From Mucilaginibacter sp. (GTDB lineage Bacteria; Bacteroidota; Bacteroidia; Sphingobacteriales; Sphingobacteriaceae): 34,112 bases of DNA. Below are positions 1-8,030 of this stretch, in pieces. The notes under the pieces were generated by a model, which saw only the letters and a program-made list of their open reading frames with translations, was not told the origin of the DNA and searched no databases. Location of the stretch: assembly GCF_028288105.1 (NCBI RefSeq), contig NZ_JAQBOI010000274.1:1-34112 (forward strand). The letters run 5' to 3'. Both the position numbers and the translations under genes were made by a program. Every line of letters begins with the position of its first letter. The first letter of the stretch is position 1.

Positions 1-1351
1 CCGGGATAGAAATAAAGACACCGGTTGGCCCCATTTCAAAATACTTGGCCAATAAATAAGCAAAAGGGATCTGGAATAACCAGAACGTAAATAAATTTAT
101 TTTGGTAGGTGTCCAGGTATCTCCGGCGCCATTAAAAGCACTGGTGAAAACCATCCCCATGCCAAAAATAATAAAGCCCCCGCTTAAAATTTGCAACGAA
201 CGGGTGGCCACTTTTCTTACAACAGCGTCATCGGTAAAAAACGATGCGAACAGATGACCGCAGGTTAAAAACAACACACTCACTATCCCTAAAAAAACAA
301 CCGTATATTTTATGGTTTGATATACCGATTGTTCGGCCCGGTCTACACGGCCCGCGCCAAGGTTCTGCCCAACCAGCGTGGCAGCGGCGTTACTGAGGCC
401 CCAGGCGGGCAACAAAAAGAACATCATTAACCGCAAGGAGGTTTGATAGCCTGCAGAACCCTTATCTCCCCCCGTAGTGGCAACCAGTTGCGTCAAAAAT
501 ATCCAGCTGCAACTGGCTATTACAAATTGTAGAATGCCTGGCGCCGCCACTTTTATGATGGCTTTGATCTGGCTCCAGTCGGGGATAAAATAGCTTAAGC
601 GTACCTTAAGCGCGTTTTTATTATTGAACAGATTATAAACCTGGTATAACACTCCCAGGCTGCGACCAATAGTTGTAGCTATGGCCGCCCCCGTTAAACC
701 AAATGCGGGGATAGGGCCTAACCCTCTGATAAAGATGGGACATAAAATAATGTTGGCCAAATTAGCTATAAACAGGCTTCGCATAGCAACTGCAGCATTG
801 CCTGCACCCCTGAAAATGCCATTTATTAAAAATAGTAATACGATGATGATGCTCCCGCTCATCATAATTTGGACGAACGGGGTGCCATGATCTGCTGTTT
901 CTGTTGAGGCGCCCATGATTAGCAGCAGGTCGCGGGCGTGTAAAAATCCCAAAATACTGATCACCAGGTTTACAACTACAGCAATTACAATAGTTTGCAT
1001 CCCTGCTTTTGATGCCGCCTCCGGGTTTTTTTCGCCAATGCGGCGGGCAACAACTGCTGTTGCGGCCATACTTAAACCTATGGCTAAAGAATATATTACG
1101 GTTAGTACAGATTCGGTTAAACCTACTGTTTGAATGGCGTGGCTACTGTTTTCTAAGTGGCCAACAAAATACAGATCGACCAAAGCGAAAACAGATTCCA
1201 TAACCATCTCCAGCATCATGGGGATAGCTAATAAAACAATGGCTCTTTTTATGCTGATAGCGGTCAGATCAACTTCTTCGCCTTTTAATGATTGCTTTAA
1301 AATGCTGAAAAATGAAAATACTTTGCTTTGGGGCTTAGCGGTTTGTGACAT
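1..1351 (-). CDS. MATE family efflux transporter (3' end off the window)
   Basis: Inner-membrane multidrug/cation antiporter of the MATE family. Translating the minus strand from the ATG at 1351 gives an open frame of 450 codons to the window edge, with many hydrophobic segments. Near the N-terminus it reads AIPMMLEMVMESVFALVDLY followed by FVGHLE, the usual first-helix signature of bacterial MATE proteins. The last residues visible, YFEMGPTGVFISIP, match the end of the final helices, so perhaps only 20-25 residues are missing. It is divergent from rpsO. A TAnnTTTG box on the minus strand at 1425-1432 could be its promoter. Family call is firm; substrate is unknown. Confidence 0.9.
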   Translation of the reverse strand, partial: MSQTAKPQSKVFSFFSILKQSLKGEEVDLTAISIKRAIVLLAIPMMLEMVMESVFALVDLYFVGHLENSSHAIQTVGLTESVLTVIYSLAIGLSMAATAVVARRIGEKNPEAASKAGMQTIVIAVVVNLVISILGFLHARDLLLIMGASTETADHGTPFVQIMMSGSIIIVLLFLINGIFRGAGNAAVAMRSLFIANLANIILCPIFIRGLGPIPAFGLTGAAIATTIGRSLGVLYQVYNLFNNKNALKVRLSYFIPDWSQIKAIIKVAAPGILQFVIASCSWIFLTQLVATTGGDKGSAGYQTSLRLMMFFLLPAWGLSNAAATLVGQNLGAGRVDRAEQSVYQTIKYTVVFLGIVSVLFLTCGHLFASFFTDDAVVRKVATRSLQILSGGFIIFGMGMVFTSAFNGAGDTWTPTKINLFTFWLFQIPFAYLLAKYFEMGPTGVFISIP

Positions 1352-1424
1352 ATAAAGGTTAATTAAACAGGTGCTTATTAAATATGTAGCCTTTACGGCA
1401 TAATGTGATGAAATGTAACGTATA

Positions 1425-1432
1425 CAAATCTA
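1425..1432 (-). promoter_or_regulatory. Candidate promoter -7 box for the MATE gene
   Basis: The minus strand reads TAGATTTG, an exact fit to the Bacteroidetes TAnnTTTG box, about 74 bases ahead of the MATE start codon. No clear TTG box is seen at the expected distance upstream, so this rests on the -7 box alone. Confidence 0.35.
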
Positions 1433-1551
1433 TATTTAAATTTAGTTGCCTATGCAGTGTATAAATGACATAAACAAGGGTGAATTGCGACAATTTAATG
1501 AAAACGTGCCATGGATATTTATCAATGATAAAGGGGATTGTAAACAATAAA

Positions 1552-1591
1552 AACCACTCACCATTTAACCCAATCAACCACTCACCAACCC
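1552..1591 (+). repeat. Interspersed 40-bp repeat, copy A
   Basis: A 40-base sequence beginning AACCACTCACCATTTAACCC. It matches 12471-12510 at 38 of 40 positions by eye, and the reverse complement of 11963-12001 at roughly 34-36 positions. Here it stands alone, ending 24 bases before the -33 box of the rpsO promoter. The other two copies flank the S23 gene in inverted orientation. Confidence 0.85.
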
Positions 1592-1614
1592 ACTAAAATG
1601 TACTTGTTAAATTC

Positions 1615-1646
1615 CTTGTACAATTAAAACCATAACCGTATCTTTG
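1615..1646 (+). promoter_or_regulatory. rpsO promoter, Bacteroidetes sigma-A type
   Basis: A TTG at 1616-1618, a 20-base spacer and TATCTTTG at 1639-1646 fit the Bacteroidetes TTTG-N19/20-TAnnTTTG promoter. Transcription would start near 1653, leaving a leader of about 38 bases before the rpsO ATG. Confidence 0.7.
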
Positions 1647-1690
1647 CGCCACAATTAATTAATTATTCACGCTTTAATATTATTCACGTA

Positions 1691-1969
1691 ATGTATTTAG
1701 GTAAAGAAGCAAAGGCAGAGATCTTTGCAAAACATGGTAAAGCAGCTACTGATACAGGTTCAACTGAAGGTCAGGTAGCATTATTCACTTACCGCATCGC
1801 GCATTTAACCGGTCACTTGAAAAAGAACAAACATGATTTTTCAACCCAGTTATCGCTTCAAAAATTAGTAGGTAAACGCCGCGGATTGTTGGCATACCTG
1901 TTCAAAAAAGACATTGAAAGATATCGTGCTATCATCAAAGCGTTAGCGCTTAGGGATATTATCAAATAA
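1691..1969 (+). CDS. rpsO: 30S ribosomal protein S15
   Basis: Small-subunit protein S15, which binds 16S rRNA and helps form the subunit-bridging platform. The 92-residue product is close to the family's usual length. It has the family hallmarks: TGSTEGQVALFTYRIAHLTGH, then a basic helix with HKKDF-like HDFSTQ, LVGKRRGLLAYL and a C-terminal RYRAIIKALALRD. It starts at an ATG about 38 bases after a well-formed promoter and is followed by a hairpin terminator, with pnp next, the same order as in many bacteria. No Shine-Dalgarno site is visible, as usual for this phylum. Confidence 0.98.
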   Translation: MYLGKEAKAEIFAKHGKAATDTGSTEGQVALFTYRIAHLTGHLKKNKHDFSTQLSLQKLVGKRRGLLAYLFKKDIERYRAIIKALALRDIIK

Positions 1970-1985
1970 CTTTTCTTTATTTTTT

Positions 1986-2021
1986 AAAAAAAGCCGTCCG
2001 CATATGCAGGATGGCTTTTTT
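1986..2021 (+). terminator. Intrinsic terminator of rpsO
   Basis: An A-run, a GCCGTCC/GGATGGC stem around a short loop and a T-run lie 17 bases past the rpsO stop. The T-run runs directly into the candidate pnp promoter box, so rpsO and pnp are probably separate units with some read-through. Confidence 0.8.
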
Positions 2022-2028
2022 ACTTTTG
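2021..2028 (+). promoter_or_regulatory. Candidate pnp promoter -7 box
   Basis: TACTTTTG fits TAnnTTTG exactly and starts in the terminator T-run. The -33 position falls inside the rpsO terminator stem and has no TTG. A start near 2035 would give a pnp leader of about 60 bases that contains the hairpin at 2056-2084. Confidence 0.45.
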
Positions 2029-2055
2029 CAACAATACACACACACATAAAAAACC

Positions 2056-2084
2056 GATGCGCTCCGAAAGATGAAAAGCGCATC
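2056..2084 (+). promoter_or_regulatory. Hairpin in the pnp leader
   Basis: GATGCGCT at 2056-2063 and AGCGCATC at 2077-2084 form a perfect 8-bp stem with a 13-base loop, ending 14 bases before the pnp start codon. In enterobacteria the pnp leader folds into a stem that mediates autoregulation. A similar role here is inference. Confidence 0.5.
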
Positions 2085-2098
2085 ACAAAACAAACAAG

Positions 2099-4237
2099 AT
2101 GAGTTTAAACGTAATTAAAAAGGTTATTGATTTAGGTGACGGCCGCACCATTGAGATCGAAACCGGTAAACTGGCCAAACAAGCAGATGGCTCTGTAGTA
2201 ATTAAGATGGGTGATACCATGTTATTGGCTACGGTGGTATCATCGCTAGAAGCAAAAGAAGGGATCGATTTTTTACCTCTTTCTGTTGATTATCAAGAAA
2301 AATACGCTGCTACCGGTCGTATCCCCGGTGGATTTTTACGCCGCGAGGCACGTTTATCAGACTATGAGGTTTTGATCTCGCGTTTGGTTGACCGTGCATT
2401 ACGCCCAATGTTCCCTGATGATTATCATGCTGATACACAGGTAATGATATCATTGATATCTGCAGATAAAGATATTATGCCAGATTGCCTTGCAGGTTTA
2501 GCTGCTTCGGCTGCATTAGCTTGTTCTGATATCCCTTTTAACGGGCCAATATCTGAAGTGCGTGTAGCTAAAGTTGATGGCCAGTTAGTTATCAACCCAA
2601 CTTTAACCCAGTTGCAAACTGCAACATTAGAGTTTATTGTTGCTGGTAGCGAGCACGACATTAACATGGTTGAAGGTGAAAGTGCCGAAATACAGGAAGC
2701 TGAACTTGTTGAAGCTATCAAATTTGCACACACTGCTATTAAAATACAGTGTTTAGCTCAAAAAGAATTAACTGCTGAGCTTAACAAAACTGTAAAACGT
2801 GTTTACAACCACGAGCACAGCAACGAGGATTTGAAAAAAGCCATCTACGCTGCTACTTATGATCAGGTTTACGCTATTGCCGGTGCTGCATCTGCTAAAG
2901 ATGAGCGTTCTGCCAGCTTTAAAGCGGTTAGGGATGCATACATCGCTACTTTAGGCGAGATTGATGATATCACTAAATCATTAGCTAAAAAATATTACCA
3001 CGATGTGGAGTACGATGCTATCCGTAACCTTGTATTAGACGAGGGCAAACGTTTAGACGGCCGTACTACTACCCAGATACGCCCTATATGGAGCGAAATT
3101 GGTTACTTGCCATCTGCACACGGTTCTGCGGTATTTACCCGCGGCGAAACACAAGCATTAACCACTGTTACCTTAGGTGCTAAGGATGACGAGCAAATGA
3201 TTGATGGCGCGTTTATTAATGGTTACCAAAAATTCCTGTTACACTACAATTTCCCAGGTTTCTCAACCGGCGAAGTTCGCCCTAACAGGGGTGCAGGCCG
3301 TCGCGAGATTGGTCATGGTAACCTGGCTATGCGTTCGTTAAAACGTGTTTTACCTGCCGAAGATCAAAACCCATACACTATCCGTATTGTTTCTGATATT
3401 TTGGAGTCTAACGGTTCATCATCAATGGCTACGGTTTGTGCCGGTACATTGGCTTTGATGGATGCCGGTATCAAAATCACCAACCCGGTATCTGGTATCG
3501 CGATGGGACTGATCACCAATGAAATGGGTACTAAATATGCTATCCTTTCTGATATCCTTGGTGATGAAGATCACTTAGGTGATATGGACTTTAAAGTAAC
3601 CGGTACCGAAAAAGGTATTGTTGCTGTACAAATGGACTTAAAGATAAACGGTTTATCATACGAAGTTTTAACCAACGCGTTAAACCAGGCTAAAGATGGT
3701 CGTTTACATATCTTAGGCGAAATGGCCAAAACCATTACCGCGCCACGTGAGGATTACAAACCACACGCTCCGCGTATTGTAATGATCAAAATTGATAAAG
3801 AATTTATTGGTGCAGTAATAGGGCCCGGTGGTAAAATTATCCAGGAAATGCAGCGCGAAACAGGTGCTACCATCTCTATCGAGGAAAAAGACAACCAGGG
3901 TATTGTTCAAATATTTGCCGATAACAAAGCAGCTATTGACCAGGCTTTAGGCCGTATCCGCGCCATCGCTTCTAAACCAGAGGTAGGCGAGATATACGAA
4001 GGTAAAGTGAAATCAATTATGCCGTTTGGTGCATTTGTTGAAATTATGCCGGGTAAAGATGGCTTGTTACACATATCTGAAATTGACCACCGCAGAATTG
4101 AGACCATGGATGGTATCTTTAATGTAGGCGATGAAGTACGTGTAAAACTACTTGACGTTGATAAACAAGGTAAACTTAAGCTGTCGCGCAAGGCATTATT
4201 GCCACGCCCTGAGAGCAGCAAACCTGAGAGTAATTAA
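2099..4237 (+). CDS. pnp: Polyribonucleotide nucleotidyltransferase (PNPase)
   Basis: Phosphorolytic 3'-5' exoribonuclease that degrades and tails RNA as a trimeric ring. The 712-residue product shows the full domain order: first RNase PH-like domain, an all-helical linker, and the second RNase PH core ([20 protein letters not shown], followed by the [21 protein letters not shown] block). A KH domain follows at about 560-620 with the GXXG-type loop [11 protein letters not shown]. An S1 domain lies at about 630-700 ([20 protein letters not shown]). It lies 129 bases after rpsO, with its own candidate promoter and a leader hairpin. A terminator follows the stop. Confidence 0.98.
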   Translation: MSLNVIKKVIDLGDGRTIEIETGKLAKQADGSVVIKMGDTMLLATVVSSLEAKEGIDFLPLSVDYQEKYAATGRIPGGFLRREARLSDYEVLISRLVDRALRPMFPDDYHADTQVMISLISADKDIMPDCLAGLAASAALACSDIPFNGPISEVRVAKVDGQLVINPTLTQLQTATLEFIVAGSEHDINMVEGESAEIQEAELVEAIKFAHTAIKIQCLAQKELTAELNKTVKRVYNHEHSNEDLKKAIYAATYDQVYAIAGAASAKDERSASFKAVRDAYIATLGEIDDITKSLAKKYYHDVEYDAIRNLVLDEGKRLDGRTTTQIRPIWSEIGYLPSAHGSAVFTRGETQALTTVTLGAKDDEQMIDGAFINGYQKFLLHYNFPGFSTGEVRPNRGAGRREIGHGNLAMRSLKRVLPAEDQNPYTIRIVSDILESNGSSSMATVCAGTLALMDAGIKITNPVSGIAMGLITNEMGTKYAILSDILGDEDHLGDMDFKVTGTEKGIVAVQMDLKINGLSYEVLTNALNQAKDGRLHILGEMAKTITAPREDYKPHAPRIVMIKIDKEFIGAVIGPGGKIIQEMQRETGATISIEEKDNQGIVQIFADNKAAIDQALGRIRAIASKPEVGEIYEGKVKSIMPFGAFVEIMPGKDGLLHISEIDHRRIETMDGIFNVGDEVRVKLLDVDKQGKLKLSRKALLPRPESSKPESN

Positions 4238-4257
4238 TCAGGGTTAAATCCATAACG

Positions 4258-4283
4258 CAAAACCCTCTAAAAAGAGGGTTTTG
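4258..4283 (+). terminator. Intrinsic terminator of pnp
   Basis: CAAAACCCTCT and AGAGGGTTTTG form an 11-bp perfect stem around a 4-base loop, 21 bases after the pnp stop. The A/T flanks let it act on either strand. Confidence 0.85.
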
Positions 4284-4397
4284 CTATTTAATGAAAAAAA
4301 AATTTAATTAAAACAAAATTTAAACCTGAGTTGTTGAGTATAGTTAAGTATAACTGTATCAAACAAAGCTAAAACAAAGCCGGTCTGTTTATCGCAA

Positions 4398-4667
4398 ATG
4401 ACATCTATTAAAAATGATCCTTTAAGCTTTCTAAATAATTCTCCGGGGGTACAGGGCGGCGCGCAAACCGATCTTATCCAGAAGTTATTGTATGAAATTA
4501 TTAGGGTAAAAGAGCTCATTACTTATTACGACTCCATCCCAAATGGGGCAGGGCAGCTTGGTTCTTCTATTTTGAATGAGCTGGTTACCGAAGCCTACAA
4601 TTCCCTGGTGAATTACGATACTGTTTTAATGAAAAAATACTACGACCTGTTGCTTAACTGCGATTGA
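4398..4667 (+). CDS. Small hypothetical protein (89 aa)
   Basis: I do not recognise this protein. It is 89 residues, soluble, without a signal peptide or membrane segment. The N-terminus is polar and Gly/Asn-rich (NNSPGVQGGAQ), followed by helical segments (LIQKLLYEIIRVKELITYY) and acidic ends. The composition is protein-like and the frame fills the space between the pnp terminator and a convergent uridine kinase gene. A minus-strand frame at 4304-4519 overlaps it but looks like a shadow. It is probably a lineage-specific cytoplasmic protein; no function is proposed. Confidence 0.65.
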   Translation: MTSIKNDPLSFLNNSPGVQGGAQTDLIQKLLYEIIRVKELITYYDSIPNGAGQLGSSILNELVTEAYNSLVNYDTVLMKKYYDLLLNCD

Positions 4668-4732
4668 TGGGTTATTTATTGATTATTGAATTAGCGATTT
4701 AGTTATTGATAAGAAAAATTGCATAGCGATTT

Positions 4733-5374
4733 TCACCTTTCCCCTAAAACCTTCTCGCGCAACTCTCTTGAAATTTCTTCGGTTACCTTAATAATATCAT
4801 CGGCAACGTGGGTGTTGTTCTCAATGATCCTGTCGGCCTGGTTACGGTAGGGTAGCAGATACTCCTTATAGGCGGGTACAACGTGGTTTACCCATTTGTA
4901 GTACGCGTCCTCGTTTGAGTAGCCGCGTTCCAGCAGGTCGCGTTTAAGGCGGCGTTGCAGAGCAATGTCTTCATCGGCCTCAATAAAGATTTTCATATCC
5001 AGCTCTTTGGCTATTTTCTCAAAGTGCATTATGAATAATCCCTCTACAATAATGATGGGCGCCGGCTTTATCTCCAGCATTTTAGGAACAAGATCGGCAT
5101 TGTTAAATGTGTACTCTTGTTTTAAAAAGCTTTGATTGTTCAGCAACTTGTATATATCGCTCTCAAAGTGGTCGTAATCTATAGTTGATGGCAGGTCAAA
5201 GTTATACTCTTTGTTCTCCTCCTTGGTCATGTTATGCGCCACCGGGAAGTAGTAGTCATCCTGCGATATCAAACATACCTCGTCGGCACTGAAGTGTTCC
5301 AAAAAGCATTTTAAAAAGAAGGTTTTGCCAGATCCGCTGCCACCGGCAACGCCAATTACGTAAGGTTTATTCAT
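4733..5374 (-). CDS. udk: Uridine kinase / phosphoribulokinase-family kinase
   Basis: P-loop kinase of the uridine kinase/phosphoribulokinase family, expected to make UMP or CMP from the nucleoside for pyrimidine salvage. The 213-residue protein opens with the Walker A motif GGSGSGKT (residues 11-18), then the family's SQDDYY segment, DLPSTIDYDHF and IIIVEGLFIM. An LID-like region RRLKRDLLERGY follows. The length fits Udk. Its start overlaps the end of the upstream LysM gene by 8 bases, so translation is probably coupled. Substrate specificity (uridine versus another small molecule) cannot be settled by eye. Confidence 0.88.
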   Translation of the reverse strand: MNKPYVIGVAGGSGSGKTFFLKCFLEHFSADEVCLISQDDYYFPVAHNMTKEENKEYNFDLPSTIDYDHFESDIYKLLNNQSFLKQEYTFNNADLVPKMLEIKPAPIIIVEGLFIMHFEKIAKELDMKIFIEADEDIALQRRLKRDLLERGYSNEDAYYKWVNHVVPAYKEYLLPYRNQADRIIENNTHVADDIIKVTEEISRELREKVLGER

Positions 5375-6365
5375 TAGGGGTACCGTAGCTGATATTTACA
5401 TGAAAACGTTTGTCGAGTGCGCCTAATGCTTCAGCAACATTTTTGGTCATCACAATTATAGCATCCTTGGTCGACTCGCTATCGGTAAAGCGGCCAACTA
5501 CCTTAGCAAAGGTGGTGCGGTTATTCATAGGGTTAGTTATGCGCATAACTGTGCCTATTGGGGCTGTACGGTGCAAAATAAGTTTTTTATTAGGGTCAAG
5601 GCTGGCATCATCTATCCAGGTAGCAACACCTTTTTCGTTCTTCTCAAATAAGCCATATTTGTTTGTTCCGGCCTTGTGGTTAGCCAGGCTATCGTCGGCA
5701 GCAACATAGGTAGAGTCGCGCTTCATGGTATCAGCATGGATGTCCTCAACAGGTGCAACGCCATTAGGCACCAGTAAAACCTGGCCTGGCGTTAAACTGG
5801 TCGACTTTAAATTATTTAATGCAGTAATGGCTTCAACTGTAGTATTAAAACGTTTGGCAATAGCATACAGCGTTTCGTGTGCGGATACCTTATATTGCTG
5901 TGAAGTAGCAGTTGCCGCAGGTGTTTGCGCAGGCTTCTGATCGTTATTTTTAACCGGCTGTTGCGTTACTGCAGGAGGCGTTTTAACCGGCGTTTGTTCG
6001 GCAGGTTTGGTTTGGGGTTGTGTTTTAACCGTCGCTTGCTCCGTAGGTTTAGTTTGCGGCTGTGTTACCGGTGGTTGCACTGTAGGAGCAGGTTTAACGG
6101 TTTCCACTATAGATCTTTCGGTAGGTACTTTAATAATTTGGCCAATTTGCATGCGGGCGTTATTATTAAACTTTTGGATAACCTTTGGGCTAACACCGTA
6201 TTTACGGCCTAATGAGTAGTAATTATCTTTAGGATCGAGTTTATGCAGGATCACCTTTTTGCCGTTCAGGTTTTCAACACCAACAGAATCGGGCAGTGCC
6301 GATGCAAATATGGCAGAAGATACGCTAAGCAAAACGGTGGTTAATAGTAGTATTTTAAATTTCAT
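5367..6365 (-). CDS. Secreted LysM protein with RlpA-like C-terminal domain
   Basis: Predicted exported peptidoglycan-binding protein of 332 residues. A signal peptide (ILLLTTVLLSVSSAIFA) is followed by a divergent LysM at about 40-80 (NYYSLGRKYGVSPKVIQKF). A Pro/Gln/Thr/Lys-rich linker at about 90-150 includes a 14-residue tandem repeat. A second, canonical LysM lies at about 158-200 (YKVSAHETLYAIAKRFN). The C-terminal 100 residues (HRTAPIGTVMRITNPMNNRT, then AKVVGRF) resemble the double-psi beta-barrel of RlpA-like proteins. It may bind or cut septal glycan. It sits 21 bases after the DUF4905 gene and overlaps the kinase gene downstream. Confidence 0.85.
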   Translation of the reverse strand: MKFKILLLTTVLLSVSSAIFASALPDSVGVENLNGKKVILHKLDPKDNYYSLGRKYGVSPKVIQKFNNNARMQIGQIIKVPTERSIVETVKPAPTVQPPVTQPQTKPTEQATVKTQPQTKPAEQTPVKTPPAVTQQPVKNNDQKPAQTPAATATSQQYKVSAHETLYAIAKRFNTTVEAITALNNLKSTSLTPGQVLLVPNGVAPVEDIHADTMKRDSTYVAADDSLANHKAGTNKYGLFEKNEKGVATWIDDASLDPNKKLILHRTAPIGTVMRITNPMNNRTTFAKVVGRFTDSESTKDAIIVMTKNVAEALGALDKRFHVNISYGTPNE

Positions 6366-6386
6366 AATAAATTCTTATTCAGTAAT

Positions 6387-7148
6387 TTATACTTTTAAAA
6401 CCTTTATTTCGGCCTTGTTTTTTATATAAATCAGTGCGTTTTTATGTAATACAAACGCCTCTGGCTGTAATTTTTGTATATCCTGGTTCAATAAATCGTG
6501 GTAAACCACATCATTGCCATTCATAATATACAGTTGCTGTTGTAGGGCCCCATTTTTTAAAGTGTGCAAAGATACAATTCTGTAACTATTATGGTTTAGG
6601 TAATGTACCATATTTCCGTAAGGTTCATCAGGCAAAGTGCCGGGAACCATCTGGTGTACGGGTATCATATCAGGTATGACTATATCGTTCTCCAAAGGTT
6701 TATCCGTGCCGGCATCATAAGGCTTTATTGTTTGGCCGGTAAGTATATCGACAACAAATAATTTTTTTGGCAGTATGTTGGTATTGTACACCACAGGGCC
6801 ACTAACCGATAGGTGGTCAAAAGCCAGGCTGTAGTTGCTCCAAAGCTCTGCAGCTGTTATGGCATCAATGGCAATAATTGATTTGTGCTCGGGGCCACTT
6901 TCGTGCCTGTAATAATGCAATAGCATTACACCCTTGTAAATACCTTCAATACCGGTAAGCCAGCGCTCGGGTAGGGTATGAATGGTGAAATATGTTTCGC
7001 CGGTTAATAAATTAAGCGACGCGAAGCTGGTTTGCTTATCCTTTTCGTTACGGATCTCAATAGCCATTATATCTGTTTCCCCATCAATTTGCAGCCGCCA
7101 TATGGTGCCATTAAGGGTTTGCGAGATGAATGGTTGTAGCATTGTCAT
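6387..7148 (-). CDS. DUF4905-like protein
   Basis: A 253-residue soluble protein that resembles DUF4905 proteins of Bacteroidetes. It has no signal peptide. The sequence alternates short hydrophobic strands and polar turns (TSFASLNLLTGETYF, KSIIAIDAITAAELWSNYSL, LYIMNGNDVVYHDLL), which suggests a beta-propeller-like fold. Function is unknown. It is the first gene of a three-gene minus-strand run with the LysM protein and the kinase. ATG codons at 7148 and 7142 are both possible starts. The DUF number is from memory and should be checked; that the gene is real is more certain. Confidence 0.75.
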   Translation of the reverse strand: MTMLQPFISQTLNGTIWRLQIDGETDIMAIEIRNEKDKQTSFASLNLLTGETYFTIHTLPERWLTGIEGIYKGVMLLHYYRHESGPEHKSIIAIDAITAAELWSNYSLAFDHLSVSGPVVYNTNILPKKLFVVDILTGQTIKPYDAGTDKPLENDIVIPDMIPVHQMVPGTLPDEPYGNMVHYLNHNSYRIVSLHTLKNGALQQQLYIMNGNDVVYHDLLNQDIQKLQPEAFVLHKNALIYIKNKAEIKVLKV

Positions 7149-7185
7149 TAAGTGTGCAAATATGGTTATTTATATTAAAACCTGT

Positions 7186-7193
7186 TAATTTTG
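7186..7193 (+). promoter_or_regulatory. Candidate dps promoter -7 box
   Basis: TAATTTTG fits TAnnTTTG exactly. A start near 7200 would leave out the in-frame codon at 7191, so translation should begin at the ATG at 7242. No good TTG box is seen upstream. Confidence 0.5.
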
Positions 7194-7241
7194 ATAAACA
7201 ATGCCTATCACGGGTTGTTATCACGTAAAATAAATTATATC

Positions 7242-7721
7242 ATGGACGCTGAAAAAATAAGCTTAGAAGAAGTTAAAGTAAAACCCGTAGTTGACCACCT
7301 GAACGACCTGCTGGCAAACTATCATATCCACTACCAAAAATTACGTGGCTGCCACTGGAATGTTAAGGGGAAAAGCTTTTTTACACTGCACGTAAAATTC
7401 GAAGAATTATATACCGAAGCACTTACCACTATTGATGAATTGGCCGAACGGATCCTTACCCTGGGTAAACCACCATATAGCACATTTAACGATTATATCA
7501 CCACATCAACCCTAAAGGAAGTTAACACCATTGGTATGAAAGATACCGATATGGTAAAAGCCATAATTAAAGATATGGCTGTGCTTATTGAAATGGAACG
7601 CCAGTTACTGGACATTACCGCCGAAGCCGGCGACGATGGTACCAACGATATGGTGAACCGCTTTATGCAGTTTAAAGAAAAGAACACCTGGATGCTGCGC
7701 TCTTTTGTGAACGAAGATTAA
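7242..7721 (+). CDS. dps: Dps family DNA-protecting ferritin-like protein
   Basis: Ferritin-like mini-cage protein that oxidises and stores iron and protects DNA during stress. The 159-residue product shows the Dps core: LNDLLANYHIHYQKLRGCHW, then NVKG and FFTLHVKFEELYTEALTTID, which carry the His/Asp/Glu ferroxidase residues shared between subunits. A four-helix layout ends in MQFKEKNTWMLRSF. The ATG at 7242 is preferred over the in-frame 7191 codon because the likely promoter box overlaps the latter. It is divergent from the DUF4905 gene and is followed by a small gene. Stress control is likely but no operator is recognised. Confidence 0.93.
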   Translation: MDAEKISLEEVKVKPVVDHLNDLLANYHIHYQKLRGCHWNVKGKSFFTLHVKFEELYTEALTTIDELAERILTLGKPPYSTFNDYITTSTLKEVNTIGMKDTDMVKAIIKDMAVLIEMERQLLDITAEAGDDGTNDMVNRFMQFKEKNTWMLRSFVNED

Positions 7722-7726
7722 GCTTT

Positions 7727-7760
7727 GGACGAAGGACGAAAAGATAAAGGACGAAAGACC
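7727..7760 (+). repeat. Short GGACGAA direct repeats
   Basis: Three copies of GGACGAA (7727-7733, 7734-7740, 7749-7755) lie in a purine-rich run. It begins 5 bases after the dps stop and ends exactly at the ATG of the next gene. Confidence 0.7.
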
Positions 7761-7943
7761 ATGGGGAATAAATATGGTGGAATGACGGTTAATGAACGAT
7801 TATATGTGAGTGGATTGTGGGAAAAATTCGACAAAGCGATAGCGCAAAAAGACATTGATTTAATGATCGCTATACTTAAAGAAGTTGAACTAAATGATTC
7901 AAATATTCAAGCAATTTTAAAATCTGAGGGATTTGCAGCTTAA
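7761..7943 (+). CDS. Small conserved hypothetical protein (60 aa)
   Basis: A 60-residue soluble protein beginning MGNKYGGMTVNERLYVSGLW. It has an amphipathic helical layout (EKFDKAIAQKDIDLMIAILKEVEL) ending in a short helix NIQAILKSEGF. I recall similar short proteins with the phrase YGGMTVNERLYVSGL in many bacteria but know no function. The ATG at 7761 is chosen because the in-frame upstream TTG at 7725 lies inside the GGACGAA repeat. It could be co-transcribed with dps. A bidirectional terminator follows. Confidence 0.75.
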   Translation: MGNKYGGMTVNERLYVSGLWEKFDKAIAQKDIDLMIAILKEVELNDSNIQAILKSEGFAA

Positions 7944-7962
7944 TTAGTCATACAGAGCATAT

Positions 7963-7997
7963 AAAAAAAGCGATGAGTTTTACTCATCGCTTTTTTT
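7963..7997. terminator. Bidirectional terminator between convergent genes
   Basis: AAAAAAAGCGATGAG and CTCATCGCTTTTTTT flank a 5-base loop, a 15-bp perfect stem with A and T runs. It can end both the 7761-7943 gene and the minus-strand outer membrane protein gene ending at 8031. Confidence 0.92.
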
Positions 7998-8030
7998 ATG
8001 GTTGCAAACTGCAAACTTTTTACTGCCAAC

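Larger units (their letters stand above)
1352..1690. other. Divergent MATE/rpsO spacer
   Basis: This 339-base AT-rich spacer holds no gene I can support. A 72-codon minus-strand frame at 1359-1577 has no recognisable features and overlaps the repeat. It contains the candidate MATE promoter (1425-1432), one copy of the 40-bp interspersed repeat (1552-1591) and the rpsO promoter (1615-1646). Confidence 0.7.

Noticed and set aside
1359..1577. A 72-codon minus-strand frame ahead of rpsO
   Set aside because: It overlaps the MATE promoter region and the 40-bp repeat and shows no protein-like features.
4304..4519. A 71-codon minus-strand frame overlapping the 89-aa gene
   Set aside because: The plus-strand frame has better composition and position; this is a shadow.
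7191..7241. An upstream in-frame start for dps
   Set aside because: It falls inside the likely promoter box and adds 17 residues not typical of Dps.
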